A stretch of DNA of 64,000 nt from Verrucomicrobium spinosum DSM 4136 = JCM 18804 (GTDB taxonomy: Bacteria > Verrucomicrobiota > Verrucomicrobiia > Verrucomicrobiales > Verrucomicrobiaceae), in assembly GCF_000172155.1 (NCBI RefSeq), contig NZ_ABIZ01000001.1, positions 1,426,001 to 1,490,000 of the forward strand, written 5' to 3'. Below the pieces are notes generated by a model. It saw only the letters and a list, made by a program, of their open reading frames with translations, did not search any database and was not told the DNA's origin. The position numbers and the translations under genes are program-made. Within the stretch, counting starts at the first letter, position 1. Each line of letters starts with the position of its first letter. Below, piece by piece: positions 1 through 8,265 of this stretch.

Positions 1-16
1 GCACCCTTTTCACTCC

Positions 17-1582
17 ATGGCTTCTTTTGTAACCTCCTGCGGATCTTTGCTTTGGCTTTCGACAGCGCTGGCTGCTGCGGAGTGGAACCAGTGGCGCGGT
101 GCGGCGCGCAACGGCATCAGTGACGACCGGACCCCGTTGGTGCGATCCATGCCTGATGCAGGGCTGCCTGTGCTCTGGCAGAGCGATGCCATCCCCAGTG
201 ATCATGATGGCGGTCACGGCAGTCCCGTGGTGGCGGGAGGCCGTATCTATCTGAGCCTGGTGTGGCATGTGCATGTGCCATCCACCCAGCGCGTGATAGA
301 GGACGAGCATCTGGTTTCATTGGGCTATCGCGATACCAAGCTCCTGGGGCCGACGTTGACGGCGGAGCTGGAGCAAGTGCGCAAGACGCTGCCGGCCGGT
401 CTGCGGGGAGAGGCCTTGAACACGAAGGTCCGGCAGTGGGTGCAGGAGCACTTCAATGACGAACAGCGGCTCATCCTCGGCTCGTGGGCGGAGTGGCGGC
501 TCGGGCAAAAATCCGCAGCGGTGGATCTGGAGGTCCTGGGCAGGATTCGGCCCAAGGTGGATCAACCCTTTGCTTCTCACGAAGAGATGGTGCAATGGCT
601 GACGGATGCCGGGATCACGCCGGAGGTTCAGGAAAAACTCTTGAAGCTCGTTCCGGCCACCGTCAAGGAGGCGCAGGATGTGATCCTCTGTCTGGATCTC
701 GCCACTGGCAGGACCCTGTGGAAATACGCGGCCCCCGGCAAGCCGGTGGATCGGGCTGCATCCTCCACCTGCACGGTGGTGGACGGCACGGTGTACGCGC
801 TAGGCAGCACGCATCTACATGCGGTGGACGCACAAAGCGGAGCGGTGTGCTGGAGGCGGGAGGTGGGGAAGAGCCAGGGCAGCTCGCCTCTGGTGGTGGG
901 AGACCGGCTCTGGTACGTGGCCGAGGGATTGCACTGCCTCTCCACGCGGGATGGGGCCGTGCTCTGGCAGAAGCCCAAGCTCAAGGGCGGGCACTCCAGC
1001 CCGGTGTTGTGGAATGGGGGAGCTCCGGGAGAGGTGCTGCTCTGCGCATCGGGAGACAAGCTGGCCGGAGTGGATCCCAACACTGGGGACGTGCGTTGGG
1101 AGTTACCCGGCGGTGGACCGTCCACACCAGTGGTCGAGGGGGAGTGGTTGGTGTTTTTGAGTGATGACAAAGAGGCCGGGCTGCAGGCTTTCCGTGCCCA
1201 GGTGGGAGGTCCGCCGCAGCGGCAGTGGAGCCAGTTTTGGCTCGCCTCGCGCTATTCGTCATCCCCCGTGATCCAAGACGGACACGTCTATCTCATGGAA
1301 GGCGGACGCCACCTCTGCGCCAGTCTGGCAGATGGAGCGCTGCGCTGGGACGAGAAAGTGGAAAGCACCATCTCCTCTCCCGTGCTGGCAGACGGCCGCC
1401 TCTGGAGCCTGGAGCAAAACGGGATGTTCCTGCGCGGGATCCGGGCTGACCCTGCTGCCTACAGCCTTTCGGCGCGCACGAAGGTGGAAGCCCTCTGGTG
1501 CCCCACTCCCTTGATCGCGGAAGGCAGGCTCATTCTGCGCCGGAAGGACCGCGTTGTCTGTCTGGATCTTCGTCAGAGGTGA
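17..1582 (+). CDS. Exported PQQ-like beta-propeller protein, possibly N-terminally cut by the window edge
   Basis: Predicted periplasmic or surface protein of the pyrrolo-quinoline-quinone-like (BamB/quinoprotein-fold) repeat superfamily; no catalytic role can be assigned. From the ATG at 17 the protein has 521 residues, a hydrophobic leader ending near LAAA at residue 20 and then EWNQWRGAARNGIS, the W-x-Q-W-R-G entry motif usual in verrucomicrobial and planctomycetal members. Repeated blades of the type VV-G-VYALGSTHLHAVDAQSG-V-WR follow from about residue 220. Residues about 95-215 form a charged, probably helical insertion between first and second blades. The ATG has no ribosome binding site and the frame stays open to base 2, so the real start, with a basic n-region, may lie upstream of the window. 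High confidence in the fold, low in the start. Confidence 0.8.
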   Translation: MASFVTSCGSLLWLSTALAAAEWNQWRGAARNGISDDRTPLVRSMPDAGLPVLWQSDAIPSDHDGGHGSPVVAGGRIYLSLVWHVHVPSTQRVIEDEHLVSLGYRDTKLLGPTLTAELEQVRKTLPAGLRGEALNTKVRQWVQEHFNDEQRLILGSWAEWRLGQKSAAVDLEVLGRIRPKVDQPFASHEEMVQWLTDAGITPEVQEKLLKLVPATVKEAQDVILCLDLATGRTLWKYAAPGKPVDRAASSTCTVVDGTVYALGSTHLHAVDAQSGAVCWRREVGKSQGSSPLVVGDRLWYVAEGLHCLSTRDGAVLWQKPKLKGGHSSPVLWNGGAPGEVLLCASGDKLAGVDPNTGDVRWELPGGGPSTPVVEGEWLVFLSDDKEAGLQAFRAQVGGPPQRQWSQFWLASRYSSSPVIQDGHVYLMEGGRHLCASLADGALRWDEKVESTISSPVLADGRLWSLEQNGMFLRGIRADPAAYSLSARTKVEALWCPTPLIAEGRLILRRKDRVVCLDLRQR

Positions 1583-1599
1583 CCGCTTGTTCAAGCGGT
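1582..1599. other. Perfect 8-bp inverted repeat at the stop codon
   Basis: ACCGCTTG (1582-1589), TT, CAAGCGGT (1592-1599). It begins inside the stop codon of the propeller gene. No T-run follows on either strand, so a classical terminator is not supported; it could be a 3'-end stabilising hairpin or chance. Confidence 0.3.
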
Positions 1600-1636
1600 G
1601 AGGGGCTGCTTATAATGGACCAGAAGGAGGAGGGGT

Positions 1637-1687
1637 AAATGGCGTCCCAATTGGGATTTGCTGGCAATTTGTCGTGGCATGCCATTT
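1637..1687. promoter_or_regulatory. Palindrome-rich leader upstream of the first PAS-AraC gene
   Basis: This stretch holds the 12-bp palindrome TCCCAATTGGGA (1645-1656), the 10-bp palindrome TGGCATGCCA (1675-1684) and an outer inverted pair AAATGGC (1637-1643) / GCCATTT (1681-1687). The density of symmetry 70-120 bp before the start at 1760 suggests operator sites. The motif differs from the AGAACAT palindrome seen near the sensor kinase, so a different protein would bind it. Confidence 0.35.
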
Positions 1688-1759
1688 AATTGCGGAAGGG
1701 GCGTCTCACGGTGGGACAACGAATGTCGTTGTCGTGCTGGAGACTGTCCGCTCATTGTC

Positions 1760-2569
1760 ATGAAAGCCAATCCAAGTGCCGCAGAACCTGCCAAGAAACC
1801 CAGCCATCCGGGAAACGGTCTTACTCCCCGCTCTTTCCAAGCGCGCTTTTTCAAGCGCATGGGCTCCACTCAGCAGTTCCGCGCCATGCTGGAGTTTCTG
1901 CCTGAGGTGGAGTACTTCGCCAAGGATGCTGATGGCCGTTTTGTCGCCATCAGTGCTGGGATGTTGAAGCGGTTTGGCGGGGAGAGGGAGGAGGATTATC
2001 TCGGAGTGTTGGACTCCACCATCCACCCGCCTTACATCGCCCAGGCAATCCGCGAAGATGATCTGCAGGTGATGCGTACGGGCAAGCCCATCGTGGACCG
2101 GGTGGAGGCGCTCTTTGCCCGTACTCGGGCCAAGGACTGGTTTCTTACCACCAAGCTCCCGGTCTATGACGAGCGTGGCCATATCATCGGGGTGATGGGC
2201 TTTGTGCGGCCCTATCGCGGTGGAGCCCGCCGCGGGGTGGAGGATCAGCAGCTTCAGCGTGTGGTGGAGCACATTCACGAGAACTACCGGGAGCGGCTGC
2301 CCGTCTCCACCCTGGCCAGGATCGCCCACCTCTCCGACCGCCAGCTCAACCGGAGGTTTCAGGAAACTTTCCGCATGAGCGTCCAGGAGTTTGTCATGCG
2401 CACCCGCATCCAGGCGGCCAGTGATGAGCTGGTGGTGTCGGACAAGTCCGTGGCCCAGATCGCGGGTGAATACGGATTCTGTGACCAGAGCGCCTTCACC
2501 CGCCAGTTCCGCCAGCACACCGGTGAGACGCCCCTGGCGTTTCGGCGGCGGCGGCGGATCACGGGGTAG
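1760..2569 (+). CDS. PAS-domain AraC-family transcriptional regulator (paralogue 1)
   Basis: One-component regulator of 269 residues: an N-terminal PAS fold (about residues 30-155, containing VEYFAKDADGRFVAIS and EALFARTRAKDWFLTTKLPV) joined to a C-terminal AraC/XylS double helix-turn-helix (about 165-269, LSDRQLNRRFQETF and IAGEYGFCDQSAFTRQFRQH). The PAS ligand is unknown. The longest frame starts at 1658 but its first 34 residues are cysteine/arginine-rich and have no counterpart in the paralogues at 2705 and 7516, so the ATG at 1760 is chosen; no strong ribosome binding site distinguishes them. It is followed 135 bp later by paralogue 2 in the same direction. The PAS core is nearly identical between the copies, indicating local duplication. 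Confidence 0.85.
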   Translation: MKANPSAAEPAKKPSHPGNGLTPRSFQARFFKRMGSTQQFRAMLEFLPEVEYFAKDADGRFVAISAGMLKRFGGEREEDYLGVLDSTIHPPYIAQAIREDDLQVMRTGKPIVDRVEALFARTRAKDWFLTTKLPVYDERGHIIGVMGFVRPYRGGARRGVEDQQLQRVVEHIHENYRERLPVSTLARIAHLSDRQLNRRFQETFRMSVQEFVMRTRIQAASDELVVSDKSVAQIAGEYGFCDQSAFTRQFRQHTGETPLAFRRRRRITG

Positions 2570-2704
2570 GTACTGGCCAAAGCTTCTTCAGGCCCGCTCC
2601 CGCCTTTCGTTCGCAATTCCCTCCAACCGCAATGTGTCTGACTTAGCCAACGACTTGTCGGAATTCGCCAAGAAACGGGTCTGCTTTCCCCTCAAGGTGG
2701 TGAC

Positions 2705-3625
2705 ATGCCCGGGCTGTTTGTTCAGCAGGTTCGCGGCAGAAAGCCCCAGATGAAGAGACTGCCTGATGAAACCATTGTAGGTAGGAACCCTCGCCGCGTT
2801 TCTCCGGAGGAGGACGGGCTGGCGTTCCAGTCCCGCTTTTTCAAGAGGCTGGGCAACCCCCGGCAGCTTCTCGATCTTCTCGAGTACCTGCCTGATGTGG
2901 AGTACTTTGCCAAGGACCGCGAGGGCCGCTTCGTCGCCATCAGCCGGGGCATGTTGAGGCGCATCGGAGCCTCGGCGGAGGAGGAGTATCTGGGCATTGC
3001 GGACTCCGTCATTCACCCGCCCTCCGTGGCTCGGAGCATCCGGGAGGACGACCTTCACGTCATGCGCACCGGCAAGCCGATCGTGGACCGCGTGGAGGCC
3101 CTCTTTGCGCGGACGCGGGCCAAGGACTGGTTCCTCACCACCAAGCTCCCTGTCTATGATGCCGCGGGGGAGGTCATCGGGGTGATGGGCTTTGTGCGGC
3201 CGTATCGGCCCGGGACCAGCAGCGGCGTGCAGGATGTGCAGGTGCAGCGGGTGGTGGCCCACATCCATGAGCACTATCGCGAGCGCATCCCTGTGTCTGA
3301 ATATGCGCGCATTGCCCATCTCTCAGAGCGGCAGCTCAACCGGAGGTTTCAGGAAACCTTCCGGATGAGCCTGCAGGAGTTCATCATGCGCACCCGGATC
3401 CAGGCAGCCAGTGACGATCTGCTGGTGACGGACAAGGCGGTGGCGGAAATCGCGCATGAGCACGGCTTCTACGACCAGAGCTCCTTCACCAAGCACTTCC
3501 GCAACCACACAGGGGAGACCCCGCTGGCCTTTCGGCAGTACCGCCGGCTTTCCCGGGAACTGAAGCGCGGGCGGATGGCGGAGGCGATGGCATCCAGTGC
3601 CGCTACCGGTGGCCCAGGTACTTGA
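2705..3625 (+). CDS. PAS-domain AraC-family transcriptional regulator (paralogue 2)
   Basis: 306 residues, same PAS plus AraC helix-turn-helix architecture as the genes at 1760 and 7516; the segments VDRVEALFARTRAKDWFLTT and GVMGFVRPYR are shared almost letter for letter with paralogue 1. AAGGTGG lies about 7 nt before the ATG at 2705, the best ribosome binding site among the three paralogues and the reason for keeping this start; Met16 (2750) is the alternative. The C terminus carries an extra basic, Ala/Gly-rich tail beyond the AraC domain. Its last 23 bp overlap, tail to tail, the end of the response regulator gene on the other strand. Effector and targets cannot be read from sequence. Confidence 0.85.
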   Translation: MPGLFVQQVRGRKPQMKRLPDETIVGRNPRRVSPEEDGLAFQSRFFKRLGNPRQLLDLLEYLPDVEYFAKDREGRFVAISRGMLRRIGASAEEEYLGIADSVIHPPSVARSIREDDLHVMRTGKPIVDRVEALFARTRAKDWFLTTKLPVYDAAGEVIGVMGFVRPYRPGTSSGVQDVQVQRVVAHIHEHYRERIPVSEYARIAHLSERQLNRRFQETFRMSLQEFIMRTRIQAASDDLLVTDKAVAEIAHEHGFYDQSSFTKHFRNHTGETPLAFRQYRRLSRELKRGRMAEAMASSAATGGPGT

Positions 3626-4271
3626 TGACCGCCTCCGTACGGGTCTGCACGTGCAGCTTGCCGTAGATGACATGCAGGTGCCCGCGCACCGTGCTGGTGC
3701 TGATGCCGAGCTGGTCGGCTATTTCCTTGTACTGGAGCCCCTTGGCCAGCTGGGTGAGGATCTCAAACTCCCGCGGGGTGAGCCCGGAGAACTCAGGGCG
3801 GTCCCGTACATCGCGTCGGCTCTCGTTGTGAAAGTGGGAGACCACCTTCCGGGCGATGGGGACGGACATCGGCGCGCCGCCATTGTGGATCTCCATCACG
3901 GCCTCTACGATGCCCGCCGCCGGCGTGCGCTTCAGGATGTAGCCGCTGGCCCCGGCGCGCAGGGCTTCGAAGATCATCTTCGTGTCATCATAGGTGGTCA
4001 CCATCAGCACCTGGAGCTTGGGCAGCGTGGACTTGAGCACGGCGGTGCACTCAATGCCGGAGCGTCCCCCCAGATTGATGTCCACCAGCAGCACGTCGGG
4101 CGGGTCGTCGGGGACCTCACGGATGGCATCCTCAGCGGAGTTGTAGGCACGGGCGCACACGAGTCCCTCGCCGCGGTTGATGATGGACATCAAGTGTTCC
4201 CGGGTGGTTTTGTCGTCCTCAACGATGGATACTTGGATGGGCATGACAGTGACAGGTCGGGGGTGGCTCAT
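3603..4271 (-). CDS. NarL/FixJ-family response regulator
   Basis: 222 residues. N-terminal receiver domain with the acidic pair in SIVEDD, phospho-acceptor Asp in LLVDINLGG, and the conserved Lys in ILKRTPA; C-terminal LuxR-type helix-turn-helix (LTPREFEILTQLAKGLQYKEIADQ and ISTSTVRGHLHVIYGKL). The start codon overlaps the stop of the sensor kinase gene by 4 bp (ATGA), so the two are translationally coupled and surely a cognate pair. Met10 (MPIQVSIVEDD) is an alternative start that removes a non-domain leader. Regulators of this class bind short inverted repeats as dimers, which makes the AGAAC-N4-GTTCT palindromes near 7290, 7330 and 8508 natural candidates for its sites (inference). Confidence 0.92.
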   Translation of the reverse strand: MSHPRPVTVMPIQVSIVEDDKTTREHLMSIINRGEGLVCARAYNSAEDAIREVPDDPPDVLLVDINLGGRSGIECTAVLKSTLPKLQVLMVTTYDDTKMIFEALRAGASGYILKRTPAAGIVEAVMEIHNGGAPMSVPIARKVVSHFHNESRRDVRDRPEFSGLTPREFEILTQLAKGLQYKEIADQLGISTSTVRGHLHVIYGKLHVQTRTEAVIKYLGHR

Positions 4272-7267
4272 GTGAGTGATGGTCGTTGTGGCCAGGGCAG
4301 TTCGAGCTGGATGGCGGTGCCGCCATGCGTGGCGCTGGAGATCTTCAAAGTGCCGCCAAGGGCCGCAGTACGGGAGGTCATGTTCTTGAGCCCGTTGCCC
4401 GGTGCCGCCAGAGGTTGAGAGGGCGTGCCCCGCCCGTCGTCTGTGATGGAAAGGGTGAGTGACCGCCCCCCCAGAGCGGCCTGAATACGGATCTCCGTGG
4501 CCTGGGCATGCTTGATGGCATTGTTCACGGCTTCCCTGACAATAAGCAGGGTATGATGGCGAAAATCCGCTGTGAGAGGCCGGTTGGGGGCGGCTTCTGG
4601 AATGTCCAGCCGGCAGCGCAGCCCGGCAGGGCCGGTCTGGTCCAGTGCCTGCTGGGCGATGTAGTCCAACAGGCTGGCCAGATCATCGTGCTCAGGATTC
4701 ACCGCCCAGACGATCTCATCCATGTCCGCCACTGCCTTGCGTGCAGTGCGAGCCAGGCGGTCCAGATGGGTGGGATTGTTCCGGTCCTCCTGGGCCAGAT
4801 CAGACAGCATGCAGAGCTCCGTGAGACTGGCACCCACCTGGTCATGCATGTCGCGCGCGATACGGGCCCGTTCTTCCCGCAGGCCGACCTCATGCCTGAG
4901 AAGTTCATTCTGCCGACGGATGCGCCAGGTGCTGATCGCATTGGCCACGAGTGCCAGCATCGCTGCCGCCACCGTCCCGGCCAGAAGCTGGATCCATGTC
5001 CGCTCCCACAGCGCGGGCGCGATGATGACGCTCATGACGGCGTTCTGCCGGCTCCAGACACCGTCGTTGTTCATTGCCCGGGCTTCAAAAGTGTAGTTTC
5101 CTGCGCCCAACCTGCGGTACACGGCGACCCGGTTGCGAGGGGTGCTGACCCAGTCCGCGTCCACCCCAGACAGGCGGTGCTGGAGCAGCACATTGTCCGG
5201 GGCGGTGAAGCTCTTTGCGCTCAGCTGCACCCGCAGACTCTGGATGTTCGGGCCGATGTGCACCGCCTGACCGGCGGCATGGCCGTTCTCCCACGCCAGG
5301 GCGCCGTTGGCGGCTATTTCCTCGATGCCAACCGGTGGAGGAGCCGTGTTGCCACCCGGGATGGAGGGGTCGGCAATGACCACGCCGCTGCGGGAGGCGA
5401 ACCAGATGCGCCCGTCGGCATCCGTCAGGGTGTTGGGATGATAACCACTGTTGGCCTGCATGCTGGGGATGCCATCGTCCGTGCCAAACGCCAGACAGCG
5501 CACCGTGGGTTTCACACCATCAGCGACGGCGTTGAGGTCCTCCATCGACAGGAGGAAAATCCCCCGGTCTCCCGCCGCCCAGAGACGGTCCCTGTCATCC
5601 AGCACCATCTGGGAGACGACTTCGTGGCGCAGCCCCTGGTCGGGGCCGATCACAGAGAGCCGGCCGCCCTTCCACCGGCAGATGCCGCTGCCGTCCGTCC
5701 CCATCCACAGCGCGCCATCCTGAGCGCTCAACAAGGTGCGCAGGGAGTTGCCAGCCAGGCCGGGAGGGGTGGCATCTGCCACCCCGGTGGGCGTGAGCTT
5801 GAGCAGCCGCCCTTTGTTCGTGCCGCCCCAGAGAGCCTCACCCCCCGCCTCGACCAGGGAGGTGACATCCCCACAACCGCCGGGGGTGAGGAACTGCTGC
5901 CATCGTCCCGGCCAGCCTGTGACCAGGGCATCGATGCGGAGGATCCAGAGCCGGCCGGAGGCAGAAGCGTGGATGGCACGAATGCGCGACTTCCCCGGCA
6001 AGGCCGGGGGAAGTTGCTCCACGTGATACTGGCCATTGTTCCATCGAACCAGTCTGTCCTGGCTGGAGGCGATCCAGACATTGCCTGCTGCGTCCGCAGT
6101 GACGCAGGTGGCCAGGGGCCCGGGCCAGTCCTGGGGTGCGGTCAGATGATTCCACCGCCCTGCCTGCCGGGTGTAGAGCTCTCCCGTCTGCATGGCCATC
6201 CAGATGTTGCCCTGGCGGTCCAGGCACATGCTCCGCGCGGTCTGGGAGATGGGAGAACCTGGCTCATTCAGCAGTTCCAGCAGCCGCTGGTGCACCAGGC
6301 ACACGCCTCCACCGCCGGTGCCCACCCAGATGTTTCCTTCGTGATCCTCTTTCAAGGCCCACACGTCCGAGTTGGAGATGGGAACCTTCTGGAGTTTGGC
6401 GTCTGCCCAGCAGGAAAGTCCTCCCACATAGCTGCCAATCCATACCCGGTGCCGTGCATCTTCCAGCAGGGCAAACGGGCGGTAACCGGGAGGCTGGGAT
6501 GTCAGCCGGGTGACCGGGGTGAGGCCCTGCTTTTCTGTGAACCGAAGCAAGTCTCTCCGGTTGACGATCCACGCGCCTCCCTCCCTCGCTCCGGCGATGG
6601 CGCTGGGCCCCGCAGGCAGAGTCGCGACCTGCACGAACCTGTCCCCGGCCCACTTCGATACGGCCTGCGGCCCGATGGCCCAGATGGTGCCGTCCTGCCC
6701 CTCGGCCACCATGGATACGGGCGGCTGAGGTTGGGGCTGGGTGTAGCCAAGCGCGATGGCGGCCACGTGGAGCTGCCCTTCCTCCACCCGGAAGACCCAA
6801 CCATTCTCGTAGCTTATCCAGATCGTGCCGTCCGCGGCCTCGAAGAAGGCGTTTGGCCCCCGCGCGGAGCCCACATCCTGCTTGCCGATGATGATGGTCT
6901 TCCCATCCTGATGACGGCTCAAATCCCGCCGAATGATCCACAAGGCGCCATCTCTGGCCGTGAGCAGGCCTTTCACCCCGGATCTGGGGATGTCCTCCAG
7001 CAGGCTGGTCTTGTCCTGCATGCGCCAGCCATCGTAGCGGGCCAGGCCGTTGGGCGTGGCAAAGAGCATGGCTCCGTCCGCCGCCTGGGCCACGGCCGTC
7101 ACATCATTGTTTGGCAGGCCGTCATCCACCTTCCACACACGGGAAAGCCATGGCGAGTCCCCGGCCATGGGGAGCTGTGCCTGCATGGCACCGGGCAGCC
7201 CTCCCATCACCCATGCCACTCCCAACAGCATCAAGAAGGAAGGGCGGTGGAAAAGATTTTCCGGCAT
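4268..7267 (-). CDS. Sensor histidine kinase with periplasmic two-component-regulator propeller and Y_Y_Y domain
   Basis: About 999 residues from the ATG at 7267, chosen because it opens a normal signal peptide (MPENLFHRPSFLMLLG to MQAQ); the longer frame uses a TTG at 7294. The periplasmic part is a chain of Reg_prop-type propeller repeats (DGLPNNDVTAVAQAADGAMLF, DHEGNIWVGTGGGGVCLVH) followed by a Y_Y_Y domain (YTFEARAMNNDGVWS), one transmembrane helix near residues 755-778, a HisKA_3 box (RARIARDMHDQVGAS, phospho-His about 808) and a HATPase module (REAVNNAIKHA, TDDGRG). The same layout occurs in Bacteroidetes glycan sensors, where the propeller senses sugars, but the signal here is unknown. 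It heads the kinase-regulator operon and is divergent from the third PAS-AraC gene across a region with two matching palindromes. Confidence 0.92.
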   Translation of the reverse strand: MPENLFHRPSFLMLLGVAWVMGGLPGAMQAQLPMAGDSPWLSRVWKVDDGLPNNDVTAVAQAADGAMLFATPNGLARYDGWRMQDKTSLLEDIPRSGVKGLLTARDGALWIIRRDLSRHQDGKTIIIGKQDVGSARGPNAFFEAADGTIWISYENGWVFRVEEGQLHVAAIALGYTQPQPQPPVSMVAEGQDGTIWAIGPQAVSKWAGDRFVQVATLPAGPSAIAGAREGGAWIVNRRDLLRFTEKQGLTPVTRLTSQPPGYRPFALLEDARHRVWIGSYVGGLSCWADAKLQKVPISNSDVWALKEDHEGNIWVGTGGGGVCLVHQRLLELLNEPGSPISQTARSMCLDRQGNIWMAMQTGELYTRQAGRWNHLTAPQDWPGPLATCVTADAAGNVWIASSQDRLVRWNNGQYHVEQLPPALPGKSRIRAIHASASGRLWILRIDALVTGWPGRWQQFLTPGGCGDVTSLVEAGGEALWGGTNKGRLLKLTPTGVADATPPGLAGNSLRTLLSAQDGALWMGTDGSGICRWKGGRLSVIGPDQGLRHEVVSQMVLDDRDRLWAAGDRGIFLLSMEDLNAVADGVKPTVRCLAFGTDDGIPSMQANSGYHPNTLTDADGRIWFASRSGVVIADPSIPGGNTAPPPVGIEEIAANGALAWENGHAAGQAVHIGPNIQSLRVQLSAKSFTAPDNVLLQHRLSGVDADWVSTPRNRVAVYRRLGAGNYTFEARAMNNDGVWSRQNAVMSVIIAPALWERTWIQLLAGTVAAAMLALVANAISTWRIRRQNELLRHEVGLREERARIARDMHDQVGASLTELCMLSDLAQEDRNNPTHLDRLARTARKAVADMDEIVWAVNPEHDDLASLLDYIAQQALDQTGPAGLRCRLDIPEAAPNRPLTADFRHHTLLIVREAVNNAIKHAQATEIRIQAALGGRSLTLSITDDGRGTPSQPLAAPGNGLKNMTSRTAALGGTLKISSATHGGTAIQLELPWPQRPSLT

Positions 7268-7284
7268 GGCGGCTGGGCAAATAA

Positions 7285-7298
7285 AGAACATCAATTCT
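7285..7298. promoter_or_regulatory. Putative operator AGAAC-ATCA-ATTCT
   Basis: Imperfect inverted repeat just 18 bp upstream of the kinase ATG. It shares AGAACAT and the right half TTCT with the palindromes at 7324-7337 and 8502-8515. Its centre is 39 bp from the next site. Placement so close to the start codon fits repression or autoregulation. Confidence 0.5.
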
Positions 7299-7321
7299 GC
7301 ATCATATCAGACTTCGAAAAA

Positions 7322-7339
7322 ACAGAACATTCGTTCTGT
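7322..7339. promoter_or_regulatory. Putative operator, perfect palindrome ACAGAAC-ATTC-GTTCTGT
   Basis: Seven-base perfect arms around a 4-base centre in the divergent region between the sensor kinase and the third PAS-AraC gene. Core AGAAC-N4-GTTCT (7324-7337) recurs before the giant surface-protein gene at 8502. The most likely binder is the response regulator at 3603 or one of the AraC proteins (inference). Confidence 0.6.
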
Positions 7340-7356
7340 AGAGTCCCGCAGCAGGT

Positions 7357-7368
7357 CAGCGTACGCTG
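7357..7368. promoter_or_regulatory. 12-bp palindrome CAGCGTACGCTG
   Basis: Perfect palindrome downstream of the AGAAC sites and upstream of the PAS-AraC gene at 7516. Only one copy was noticed, so its role as a second operator or a leader hairpin is open. Confidence 0.3.
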
Positions 7369-7515
7369 GTGACCGGACCTGTCGGGCGCGGGTTGGAAGG
7401 GAGGGCCCGAAGGCACCCAAGTCGCCCCGCACCCAGCAGTCGCATGCGCATCAGCCTGACTTCTCCTCCCTTCCGCAGCCATGAAGCCTGCGCCGACTCA
7501 CGCAGGTCAGCCAAG

Positions 7516-8265
7516 ATGTCGCCTCGCGATTTTCAGGCGCGATTCCTGGCCCAGCCCGGGGTGGCACGGCAGTTGGGCAACCTGTTTGAATACCTGCCGC
7601 ACACGGACTTCTTTGCCAAAGACCGCGAGAGCCGTTTCATCGCCGTAAGCCGGGGCACGTTGGACCGCATCGGAGTGCGGGATGAGGAGGAGCTCCTGGG
7701 GGCCAGGGATGAGCGCATCCATCCCGTCACCGTGGCCCGTGTCATTCGTGAGGATGATCTTCGCGTGATGCGCACCGGGCAGCCCATCATCAACAAGGTG
7801 GAGGCCTTGTACGCCCGCACCAGGGCCAAAGACTGGTTCCTCACCACGAAGCTGCCCATCTATGATGCGGCTGGGGCAGTGGTGGGGGGCATGGGGATCG
7901 TTCGTCCCTACTTTGGCGCACCGGGAAGCGCGGCGACTGACTTGCAGGTCCAGAGGGTGGTGGCCTATGTGCATTCGCACTACCGGAATCGCATCCCCGT
8001 GGAGGAGATGGCCCGTCTTGCCAGCATGTCCGAGAGGCAGCTGAACCGGAGGTTTCAGGAGGTCTTTCGCATGAGCGTCCAGGAATTCATCATTCGCACC
8101 CGCATCCAGGCGGCCACTGATGAACTGCTGGCCTCTGACAAGACCGTGGCAGAGGTGGCCCAGGACAACGGGTTCTACGACCAGAGCGCCTTCACGCGGC
8201 AGTTTCGCATCCATACGGGCGAGACACCGATGGCCTTCCGCAAGCGCCGGTGTCTGGCGTCTTAG
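7516..8265 (+). CDS. PAS-domain AraC-family transcriptional regulator (paralogue 3)
   Basis: 249 residues from the ATG at 7516, which begins exactly where similarity to the two other paralogues begins (SPRDFQARF); AGG lies 9 nt upstream. Longer in-frame starts at 7369 and 7444 add an Arg/Pro/Ser-rich leader without domain content. PAS core (FFAKDRESRFIAVSRGTLDR, YARTRAKDWFLTTKLPIYD) and AraC double helix-turn-helix (MSERQLNRRFQEVF, DNGFYDQSAFTRQF) are intact. It is transcribed away from the sensor kinase and toward the giant PEP-CTERM gene, 366 bp upstream of the latter, so it is a good candidate regulator of that gene (inference from position). Confidence 0.85.
   Translation: MSPRDFQARFLAQPGVARQLGNLFEYLPHTDFFAKDRESRFIAVSRGTLDRIGVRDEEELLGARDERIHPVTVARVIREDDLRVMRTGQPIINKVEALYARTRAKDWFLTTKLPIYDAAGAVVGGMGIVRPYFGAPGSAATDLQVQRVVAYVHSHYRNRIPVEEMARLASMSERQLNRRFQEVFRMSVQEFIIRTRIQAATDELLASDKTVAEVAQDNGFYDQSAFTRQFRIHTGETPMAFRKRRCLAS

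Noticed and set aside
1582-1599. Hairpin after the first propeller gene as terminator
   Set aside because: Two-base loop and no T-run; kept only as an inverted repeat.
4508-7372. 954-codon open frame on the plus strand
   Set aside because: It is antisense to the sensor kinase; the kinase has full motifs and a signal peptide, the antisense product has none. High GC makes such shadows long.
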